Shown here one piece after another: positions 15,001-27,000 of a stretch of 64,000 bases of DNA. Below the pieces are notes generated by a model that was not told the origin of the DNA, did not search any database, and was given only the letters and a program-made list of their open reading frames with translations. Position 1 is the first letter of the stretch. Every line of letters starts with the position of its first letter. The DNA is from an uncultured Granulosicoccus sp. (GTDB lineage Bacteria > Pseudomonadota > Gammaproteobacteria > Granulosicoccales > Granulosicoccaceae). Location: assembly GCA_937991945.1 (NCBI GenBank), contig CALKLO010000066.1, positions 1 to 64,000 of the forward strand, written 5' to 3'. The position numbers were made by a program, and so were the translations under genes.

Positions 15001-18000
15001 CCTTCCATACGGTTTTGCGCAGAGTCACCGCCAAAGGTATCGTCTCCGCTACTGCCAATAAGGTTTTCAATGTTTGAGATTGCGTCGTTATCACCACCTG
15101 TAACAGTCACAGTGACCACATTCGCACCGTTTAATGAAGCAGCAACCCCTGTGACTCCATTAAGCCCAGAATAATCGAGAGTATCTGAACCATCGCCACC
15201 ATCAATTTCATCAATACCCGCTGAACCTGTCAGAACATCATCGCCTTCACCACTCTCAAGCACATTAGCGGCAGTACTACCTACGATGATATCGTCGTTA
15301 TCAGATCCAATAACATTTTCAACATCAATGACAGTATCAGCACCTAGGTATCCATCATCTGAGACGACTGTTGTCTCTAAATTGATATTAATACCATTGG
15401 TTGCAGCACTATAGTCGACTGTGTCTGACAGACCCGCTCCACCATCAAGCGTATCGTTGCCTTCGGCTCCAATAAGCGTGTCATCACCCGCACGACCTTC
15501 TAAAATATTGGATTGTGTGTCACCAACTAACAAATCTGCACCGGCAGTACCGATTACATTTTCTATATTGAGAATGGAATCGTTAGTGCCACCGACAACT
15601 TGTACAGAGGTTGGGTTGACACCATTTAGCGTAACGCTGATGCGTTGCACATTGGTTAACGTTGAATAATCAACGGTATCGATTCCCACGCCACCATCAA
15701 GTGTATCCGCCCCTCCAGACGCACCCAACACATCATCACCAGCTAGAGTCTCTATTATATTTTGTTCGTCATCGCCAACGATATGATCATCGCCAGAGGT
15801 ACCGATGATATTTTCAATGTTGCTAACTGTTTGGTCTGTTCCGCCTGAAATACTCACCACTGCAGGTGTCGCACCGTCTAGCTCAACATCAATCGATTGC
15901 CCAGCAGCCAAACCTGAATAGTCCAGCGTATCAACACCATCACCACCATCAGTGACATCCGCACCATCACTGGCGATGATCGTATCTGTGCCGTCACCCC
16001 CAAAGATGCTATCTGTTCCAAGCCCGCCGTCAAGGGTATCGTTACCCGCCCGACCGTCTAGGGTATTGTCTTCGGAGTCGCCAATAATCGTGTCATTTAG
16101 CGTTGTACCAATGACATTTTCAATTTCGGAAATTGTATCGTTGTCACTGCCCGAAAGAGTAACCGTTGTTGCAGTAGCACCCTGCAAGGTGACTGATACT
16201 GCACCCGCTGCGAAGAAGCTACTGTAATCGATCGTATCTGAACCCACACCACCGACAAAAGTATCTGCACCAGCACTAGCTGTAAAGCTGTCATCACCAT
16301 CTAAACCTTCTAAGCGGTTACTCGCAGCATCACCACCGAATGCATCGTCACCCGAACTTCCAATAAGGTTTTCGATATTGGCGATTAGGTCGTTATCACC
16401 TCCAGTAACGGTGACAGTCGTAGCAGTTGCACCATTCAACGTGGTGGACACACCACTGACGTTAACTAATCCTGAATAGTCCAGCGTGTCTGATCCTGTA
16501 CCACCATCTACTTCATCCGTACCTGCTGTTGCGGTTAATACATCATCGCCGTCACCACTTTCGATAACGTTTGCAGCACTACTACCAACGATAATATCGT
16601 CATCGGCTGAGCCTATGACGTTTTCTATGTTCAGTACGGTGTCAACAGCTGCATAGCCATCATCACTGACAACGCCTGTTTCAAGATTTACATTGACCGA
16701 ATCAGGAGCTGTACTGTAATCAACTGTATCCTCTAGACCATCACCACCATCGAGTATGTCGTTGCCACCGTTTCCAATCAGTAGATCATTACCGGCAAGA
16801 CCTTCTAGTGTATTGGACTGAAAATCGCCCTCAATAACATCATTGCCAGCGGTGCCAGTAACGTTCTCTATGTTCTGAACCTGATCGTTTGCGCCACCTG
16901 TAACCTGAACGGTCGCTGCGTTGCTGCCGGTCAACGTTACATTGATACGTTGCGCACTCGTTAGCGACGAGTAATCAATGGTGTCAACCCCTGCGCCACC
17001 GTCCATAAGATCAGCGCCATCAGAGGCACCTAATATATCGTTACCCGCACCTGTCTCTAGCAGATTCTCTGAGGAATCGCCTGTGACTGTGTCGTCCTCG
17101 TCAGTACCAATTAAATTCTCAACGTTGCGTACAGTTTGATTAGTACCGTTTGCAATAGCAACGGTTGCATCATTGGCTCCGTCGAGCGTTACATTTATGG
17201 ATTGTCCTGCAGCAAGACCGGAGAAATCGATTGTATCAACACCGGTTCCACCATCAGTCGTATCGGCACCATCGCTAGCAAGGATGGTATCTATACCCGC
17301 ACCACCCAACAAGGTATCGTCACCCAGGCCACCATCTAAGATGTCATCACTAGCGCGACCATCAAGCGTATTGTCTTGATCATCACCTACGATGGTATCC
17401 ATCCCGGCAGTACCAATGATATTTTCAATTTCAACAACGGTGTCGTTGTCACTACCAGCAACAATAATGGTAGATTGATTCGCGCCTTGTAATGCTACAT
17501 CAATAGAGCTCGCAACTGAAAACGTACTGTAGTCAAGCGTATCTGAACCATCTCCACCGATGAATTCATCAGCACCGGCGCTTGCAATAAAACTATCATC
17601 GCCTTCGAGTCCTTCCAAACGATTACTAGATCCATCACCACCGAATACATCATCACCGGTACTACCGATGAGATTCTCGATATTGGATACCGTGTCGTTG
17701 TCACCACCATCAACAGTGACGGTAATTGTGTTGGCACCATTCAGTGTTGCTGAAACACCATTAACACCCAACAAGTTTGAATAGTTCAGCGTATCCGAAC
17801 CATCACCGCCGTCGATGTCATCGATACCGGCAGATGCAAACACGGTATCGTGACCATCACCTGATTCCAGTGTATTGGCGTCAGCATTACCAGCAATAGT
17901 ATCGTCATCATCTGAGCCGATAACATTTTCGATATCGATGATGGTATCGACTGAGCCGTACCCGTCTTCAGTCGCTTGGTTTGCACCAAGATCAACATTA

Positions 18001-21000
18001 ATCGCATTAGACGCCGCGCTGTAATCTACCGTATCAGATGTACCATCTCCACCATCTAATATGTCGTTACCTTCTGCGCCGACAAATGTGTCATTTCCGC
18101 CTAAACCTTCTAAACGGTTTTCTTGTGCATCACCCGTTAGCGTATCGTTTCCTGCCGTACCAATGATGTTTTCAATATTCGAAATTTGATCGTCGGTGCC
18201 ACCGCTAACTTGAACAGTCGTAACGCCACTTCCCCCTAAGGTGACATTGATACGCTGCGCTCCGCTAAGGCCGGAGTAGTCCAATGTATCAGTACCTGCA
18301 CCACCATCAATGGTGTCACTACCACCAGAGGCACCGAAGTTGTCATCTCCAGCCAATGACTGCAGCAAGTTGTTTTCGGAATCACCAGTGATTTGATCCG
18401 CATCACCGGTACCAATAACATTTTCTATATTTCTAACAGTTTGATCAGAACCATTGGCCACAGCCACAACAGAATCATTCGCGCCATCTAGCGTGACATC
18501 AATGGATTGTCCAGAAATCAGACCTGAAAAATCAATTGTATCGACACCCGTTCCACCGTCGGCAAGATCGGCACCTTCACTAGCAATTAACAAATCAGAG
18601 CCAGATCCCCCTATCAGTGTGTCAGCGCCATCCCCACCAGAAAGCGTGTCATCACCGGCACGGCCATCGAGCAAGTTATCCAAACTGTTACCGGTTAGCG
18701 TGTCAGCACCAGCGGTACCTATGATGTTTTCAATACCTGAAATCGTGTCGTTGTCACTCCCTGTGACAACAACGGTTGAGTCGGCAACATCTAACAACGT
18801 AACCGAGATATCTTGAGCGGAAGCAAATGTACTGTAATCCAAGGTGTCACTGCCTAAACCACCCACAATAGTATCAGCGCCAGCACTGGCGCTAAACGTA
18901 TCATCACCGTCTAAACCTTCAAGGCGATTGATTGACACATCACCCCCAAATGAATCATCACCTGAAGAACCTATCAGGTTTTCAACATTCGACACGAGAT
19001 CGTCATCGCCACCAGCAACGGTGACAGCAATGGTTGTAGCACCGTTCAGAGAGGCACTAACGCCTGTGACATTCGCTAAAGAGGAGTAGTCAAGAGTATC
19101 TGAGCCCGCACCACCATCAAATTCATCGTTACCCGCAGAGGCAACTAGACTGTCATCGCCGTCACCACTATCAATTTCATTGGCAGCAGCACTACCGGTT
19201 ATTGAATCATCGTTGTCAGATCCGATAACGTTTTCTACATTAACGACTGTGTCGTTGGAGTTATAGCCATCAGCGCTAGCAATACCTGCAGCTAGATCGA
19301 CTACTACGTCATCAGGTGCAGCGCTATAATCAACAGTGTCAGATAGACCTGCGCCACCATCAATATAATCATTACTTCCTGCGCCTACGAGTGTGTCATT
19401 ACCGTCGCCACCCTCAAGTCGGTTACTACTGGCATCACCTGTAATGCTATCGCCGGAATCAGAACCAATGACATTTTCGATACCCGATAGAGTATCAAAG
19501 CTTCCATCACCATCATTTTGGGTGCTACTGCTAGTCAGGTTAACAATAACCTGACTAGCTGCCTGTGAGTAATCCACCGTATCAGCGCTACCCGAACCAC
19601 CAACGATGGTATCGAAGCCACCACCGCCACGGATTAGATCATTACCCTGCCCGCCATCAAGCCTATTGTCACTGCTATCGCCGTATAGCGTGTCATCTTG
19701 ATTCGACCCTACAATATCCTCTATCAGTATAAGGCTGTCATTAGAGCCATCACCATCTTGACTTGCCACACCTGCAATTAAATCGACAGCAACACTACCT
19801 GCTGCATCTGAGTAATCAGCAGTATCACGCCCTGAACCGCCATCAATCGTGTCCTGGCCTGCGCCCCCTTTTATATTGTCAGCGCCTGCATTGCCTTCAA
19901 GGATATTGTCGCTTGAATTACCAACTATAAAATCATCAAAATTTGAACCGGCTAAATGCTCTATTCCTGAGAGCGTATCAGTACCTCCATCGCCATCACT
20001 AATCGCAATATTATTTTGCAGATCGACATCGACTGCTCCACCCGCTTTCGAGTAGTCAGCCTTATCATCACCCGCACCGCCAATCAGAATGTCATCACCG
20101 TCACGACCCTGCAAGATGTCGTCACCGAGCCCCCCCTCAAGGCGGTTATCACTACTATCGCCAGTCAGTACATCGTCACCAGGCGTGCCGATAATGTTCT
20201 CAATCGATGTCAGGGAATGATCCGTTGATCCGGCCACATCCAGTGTTACCGTATTCAAACCGTCAAGCTCTACTTCGATGGAATTTGCTGCATCGAACGA
20301 GGAATAATCTGCGGTATCTGATCCTAAACCACCATCAAGACTGATATTGCCTAGCGTCATGGCGATATCATCATTACCCTCTTCCGCGTCAACACGCAGG
20401 GTATCTATTCCGGTCGTAATATCATCGTTAAAATCAGAGCCGGTTAGCTCTTCAATACCGATCAAAATATCAGAATCACCGAATCCATCTTCCGATGTGA
20501 TGCCTGTGCTTAAGTCAGTAACGATGCCAGCTTCTGAGTCTTTATAACTAACAGCATCAGCAAATGCATCGGTGCCGCCATCTAGAATATCGTTACCCGC
20601 ACCACCAACTAATGTGTCCCCACCCAACAGTCCCTGAAGATGATTATCTTGGAGATCACCAATTAACGTATCGTTACCACTTGTACCAATAACGTTTTCT
20701 ATATTGGCAATTTGATCATTCGAACCACCTGTTACTTGTACTGATGAAAAACTTCCACCGTCCAGAGTCACATTGATTCGCTGAATACCAGACAATACTG
20801 AGTAGTCAACGGTATCGACGCCATCTCCACCATCAAGTACATCTGTACCTGCCGATGCACCAATTGAATCGTCACCTCCACGGGTTTCAATGACGTTTGC
20901 TAGGGCATCACCCACAACGGTATCGTCACTATTGGTCCCTATGACGTTCTCGATAGCGCGTATCGTTTGGTTGTTTCCACCAGCCACAGTGACGCTAGAG

Positions 21001-24000
21001 TCTGCTGAGCCGCTCAGGGTGACATCAACGGACTGACCCGTTGGCAGAGCAGAGAAATCAATCGTATCAGTTCCAACACCACCATCTGATGTGTCCGAGC
21101 CTTCGCTGGCAATGATTAGATCATCGCCTGTACCACCGGAAACAAAGTCGGTTCCTTGTCCACCATCGAGGGTGTCGTCACCGCCATCACCTTGCAAGAT
21201 ATTCGCTTGGTTATCGCCGGTTATGGTGTCATCACCAGAGGTGCCGATAACATTCTCAATACCAGAAATAACATCATTGTCGCTACCCGCAACATTGACT
21301 GTGGATTGACTATCGCCAAGCAATGAAACCTCGATAGAACCTGCTGATGCAAAGGCACTGTAGTCAACGGTGTCAATATCACCGCCACCGAAAAGCACAT
21401 CAGCTCCAGCACTTGCCAAAAAGCTATCGTTACCGGCCCCACCTTCAAGGCGGTTGTCAGCACCATCTCCAGCAAAACTGTCGTCGCCCGTAGTACCAAC
21501 AATATTTTCAATATTGACAATGGTATCGTTGTCGCCACCCGCCACTGTCACTTGTACAGCCGTGGTTTCATTCAGCGAAACAGCTATATTGGTAATACCT
21601 GAAACTGCTGAGTAATCAAGCGTATCCGAACCTAAGCCACCGTCCAGCGTATCGCTTCCACTGGATGCAGATAACGAATCGTCCCCACCGAGTGCATTGA
21701 CAACATCTTCGACAACACTGCCGATGAGTTCGTCATTCTGATTCGAAATGTAGTAGCTTTCAAAGCCACTAAACGTATCTGTGGAGTCATCAGCAATGTA
21801 CTCAGCCTCACCTGCACTGAGGTTAAGTTTCACACCTGCTTCAGTTAGATCATCAAAGCGAAGAATATCTCCGGCAGAGTGAGCACCACCTGAGAGAATG
21901 TCTGAGCCCTTTCCGCCATAGACAACATCATCTCCGCCTCCGGCTGATATGTCATTTAGGCTATCACTACCACGCAGCACATCACCGAAGTCACCGCCTT
22001 CTAGGTTTTCAATGCTTTCGAGCGTATCGGTACCACCAAAACCGTCGTTTGTTGCAACTCCTGTACTCAGATCTACTGTGACGCCACCTGCCGCATCGCT
22101 ATAACTAGCAGTGTCTCGCCCTTGCTGGCCAGAAAGAATGTCATTTCCATCACCACCACGCAGGCTGTCATCACCCACGCCACCTATCAGCTGATCGTCT
22201 CCTTCACCACCGGACAGAGAATCGGCCCCGCCTAAACCTTCAAGGATATTCTCTTGACCGTCGCCAAAAATGACATCATCACCTGAGGTGCCAGTAACGT
22301 TTTCAATATTGCTTATCGTGTCATTGTCTGCCCCACCGATTTGCACTTGAACAGGGCTGCTGTTGTCGAGGGTGACCTGTATGTCAGTTACACCAATAAG
22401 ATCTGAACTTGAATAATTGATGGTGTCTGATCCTAGCCCACCGTCTATTGTGTCCGCCCCTAGGCTCGCCTCGATGGTGTCATCGCCAGCCAGTGTAAAT
22501 ATTTCATCTGCACTAGCCGACAATGACACAGCGTCATCTTGATCTGTTGTTCTGTAAGTTTCGAAACCAGAAAACGTATCCACGCTATTGTCAGGCGTAT
22601 AAAGAGCCACACCGCGCTCAATATCTAACTCAATTCCTACAGCGCCTAATTCATCAAATCGCAGTTCATCGGTACCGTCTCCGCCGCGTAAGATATCACT
22701 GCCTGCACCGCCAAATATAGAATCGTCACCTGCACCACCTAGCAATTCGTTAACGGATGCGTCGCCACCAAGAACATCATCACCATCGGTTCCAGTGATG
22801 TTCTCAATACCTCTAATATTTTGTGTGCCTACACCGCCAACGATGACATCAACAGCGGTGTCACCGTCTAACGTCGCATTAACAGAGGTGGCTTGAGCCA
22901 GGCCCGAATAGTCGAGCGTATCTAGATCGGCACCGCCATCGATGACATCTTCGCCTAAACTGGCTTCTATTAAATCATCGCCTGCACGCGTTGAAATAGT
23001 ATCGACAGCAATCGAACCGCGGACAATATCGTCTTGTCCCGTCGTGTGATAAAGCTCAAAGCCTGACAGATCATCGGTACTAGCATCAGTTGCATAAAAT
23101 GCTGTGCCTTGTTCAATATCCAGTGTGACACCGGCGCCTGTTAGGTCATCGAAATGAACTTCATCACGAGTACCCGCACCACCATCTAGCGTATCGGAGC
23201 CCAAGCCCCCGCGAATAATGTCATCGCCGTCTTGGCCTAGAATTTCGTTGATCGACGCATCACCTGAGATGATGTCCGCATCATTTGTACCTATGATATT
23301 TTCAACAGTTCGGATTGTATCTTGATCGCCGAAACCGTCGTTAAATGCAGTGTTTACATTTAAATCTACGGAAACACCACCTGGCGCTCCCGAGTAATCG
23401 ATAACATCAGTACCATCGCCACCTTCATATATATCATCTCCCGTGTCGCTGACAAATCGATCGTCACCCGCATCACCGAATAAATGATCATCCCCCGCTG
23501 CACCGTCTAGAACATCATCACCACCGGCACCCGAAAATACGTTATCAAACGAATCTCCAATGATGATGTCATCACCGGTTGATCCAGTAATACTTTCAAT
23601 AGAGGTTATTTGGTCATCATCACCGCCTACTACATTGACAGTGATTGTATTGCCCTCATTGAGGGTTGCCTCAATATGATCAATGCCTTCTTGGTTAGAG
23701 TAATCAACCAGATCATTGCCTTCGCCACCGAATAGCTCATCCGAGCCCAAACTACTTAAGAAATGATCGTCCCCAGCCAGACCCTCAACATAGTCCTCAG
23801 ACGTTGATGTATTGATGATGTCATCTTGATTAGTAGTGGCGTATTGTTCGAACTCACTAAAACTATCAACACTACCGTCCTGAGAATATGACGCTGTATT
23901 GGTTTGTAGGCTTAGAATAATCCCATCTTCTTCGAGATCATCAAAACGTAATTGATCAACGCCGTCGCCACCGGAAAGCACATCGGATCCACCACCACCT

Positions 24001-27000
24001 CTGATGACATCATCACCCGCTTCACCCATGAGGGTGTTCGCTAGTTCATCACCGCCCAGAACATCATCGCCTGATGTTGCGATGATGGTTTCGACATTTC
24101 GCACCTGATCATTTTCAGCACCTGTCACAGACACTTCAGCAAATTCACTACTCGTTAGCGTGACATTTATACTGGTGGCATCTGCAAATTCGGAATAGTC
24201 CAAGGCATCTCGGCCTTCACCACCATCAAATGTGTCCGCACCTTCGCTTGCGAGTAGACGATCGTCGCCATCTCCGCCAAGTAATTCATCCTCACCACCC
24301 TTGCCATCAAGCGTATCGCTTCCACCAAGACCCGATAGCGTGTTGGCTAATTCATCCCCAACCAAGGTATCGTTAAATCCAGAACCGATAGCGGATTCAA
24401 TGCTATCAAACGTATCTTCACCACCATCACCATCCTGTGTTGGTTCATCAGCACCTAGATCGACATAGACTGGCGAGGCTGCAAATTCATAGCTGGCCGC
24501 ATCCTGGCCTTCACCACCGGAGAGTAGATCATTGCCACCGCCACCTAGTAGGACGTCATCACCCGTTCCACCTTCAAGAACGTTATCTTGAATATCTCCT
24601 GTCAGGATGTCGTCGTAGTCGGAGCCTGTTAGATCTTCGATACCATCGATAGAGTCAGTACCACCGAAACCATCGTTGGTGACTTCTCCAGCCGATAGAT
24701 CGATGTTGACACCAACAGTAGCAACAGAATAGTCGGCGCTATCACGCCCTTCGCCACCTATCAGAGTGTCATTACCAGCAGCTCCAATCAGCGTATCATC
24801 ACCATCACCACCGTCAAGAATATTATCGCTGGCATCGCCTTGTAACGTATCGTTACCAACAGTACCAATAATGTTTTCAATATTTCGTATTGTGAGGTCA
24901 TCCCCACCGGTAACAACAATAGATGAATCGGTGCTTCCATCAAGCACAGCATCTATCTGAGTGATGTTCTCGCTTTCGCTGAAATCGATTGTGTCAGAGT
25001 CAGCTCCACCATCAATTGTGTCGTTACCATCACTATGAATGAAGTTATCGTCACCTGATCCGCCTTGTAGCTGATCAGTTCCTAACCCGCCGTCCAACGT
25101 ATCGTTGCCACCAGCGCCATCAATGAAATCATCACCTTCACGACCAATGATCCTTTGATCCGCTTCATCACCGGTTAGGTTATCGTCGTGATCTGAACCA
25201 ATTAAATCCTCAATGTTTTTTAAGCGATCTGCATCACTGCCATGGGTTGCAATAACATACCCTTCGCTATCAGTTCCACCACCAAAATCGACGGTAACAC
25301 CACTACTGCTACCGCTAAAGTCAACGATATCGCCATCGCCCTCTCCGCCGTCGAGCGTGTTGCTACCTTCACCGCCAATGAGCACATCATCGCCAGCTCC
25401 AGCTTCAAACGTATCGTCTGCCGCACCTCCTTCCAATACGTCATCGAAATCACTACCAATGACATGCTCTATGTTGATGAGCGTGTCGATATTCGATTCG
25501 TCTATGGTGACGTTGTTTTGATCGAGTGTTAAGTTCGTAACGATTGGAGACGTACTAGAACTGTAGTCGGCAATATCCCGGTCAGCACCGCCGTCCAGAG
25601 TGTCATTACCGCCGCCACCCACTAGTCTGTCAGCCCCACCTCCAGCGATAAAATGATTATCTTCGGCATCGCCAATTAGAGTATCCGCACCGGAACCTGT
25701 GGTGATATTCTCAACAGTAGTTAATTCGTCAATTTCTCCATTAGCTTCATCCCCAACTATGACATTGGCATATCCATCGACCACAGTAGACAAGTCAGCG
25801 AATACGTCTTCTAGAACGGCTGAGTAGTCAGCAGTATCTGAACCGGTACCTCCAGTTAAACGGTCGTTACCAATACCGTGAATAAGAATGTCGTCGCCGC
25901 CCTCACCATTGAGTTCATCATCGCCTTCGCCACCATCGATGACATCGACACCGTCGCCACCTTGGATGAAATCAATAGCATTGGAACCCGTAATTTGATC
26001 GTTTCCGGAACCCGAGAAAACCCGATTGGGGTTAGGATCATTTGCTAGTACCCAGACCTCTTCGCCGTCCGCATTGATATAATTTAATTCATCGGCAGCC
26101 GTGACATCGCGCATCTCAAATTCACGCGTGTCCTCAGAGTCTATGGTCAGCTCAGGTGGTGTTACTAACAAGACGCCATCTTCATCCAATTCCGTTGGAT
26201 CAAATTCAGCAGTGACTTTGAAATCTACCGAAAATGACTCGTCTGAAGGTACTGTGTAAGTTAAATGGAGTCTTATGGTGTTGAGTTCATTGAGGGCAAC
26301 ATCGTCGAGCGTGAAAGTATCCCCAACTTTTGTAGCACCTTCAATGCTAAAACCGTCTGGGAAACCCTGCAAAGTCACATCAGTTACGTTGAACCCAGCT
26401 GGGAACGTCGGCGCTAACTCAATAACACGCGTCATCAAATTGGCACCAAAATACGTGGGATTATCGGTAACGATGACTAAGTCATCTGTCGCCGTGCCGT
26501 AATTCAGAACCTCTGTAGAGAATTGTGCTTCGTTTGCTGGATTGAACACTGACTCTTCAGAACCACCACCCCCATGGATAGTTCTAGTATCAACGTCACC
26601 TTCAGAAACGACGGATTCGACTTTACTTGGCTGCAACAGAGCCATGTCGAACAATGCTTCTGCTTGCGGTACAGGCGGTGCCTCTGCTGCCGCAGCTAGT
26701 GAAGGAGACTCTGGCGGCGGCTGCTTAGGAGCCACGCTGAATTTATCGCCTTCATCATCAATGTATTTTCGCTCAAATTTACCCTCATCCTTTGAGACTT
26801 CTATTTTCTCAGCTACGGCCTCCTGTGCCTGAGCCATGGCTTCAACAGCTTCCGTAATCATCGCTAGAATTTCAGCCGCGGCTTCAAATTCCATCTCAGA
26901 TTCTTCCGACTCCTCTTCGGAATCTTTTAGATCTTCCTCGAGCAGGCTCGAGACCGCAACAAATTCTTGCTGCGTCAAATTACCTATCTCACCCACTTTA

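Noticed and set aside
259..26832. Many plus-strand frames of 60-160 codons rich in S, P, A and V, such as the one at 11839-12312
   Set aside because: They are in one recurring plus-strand frame and are the reverse image of the RTX codons of the giant minus-strand gene; they repeat with its period and lack ribosome sites.
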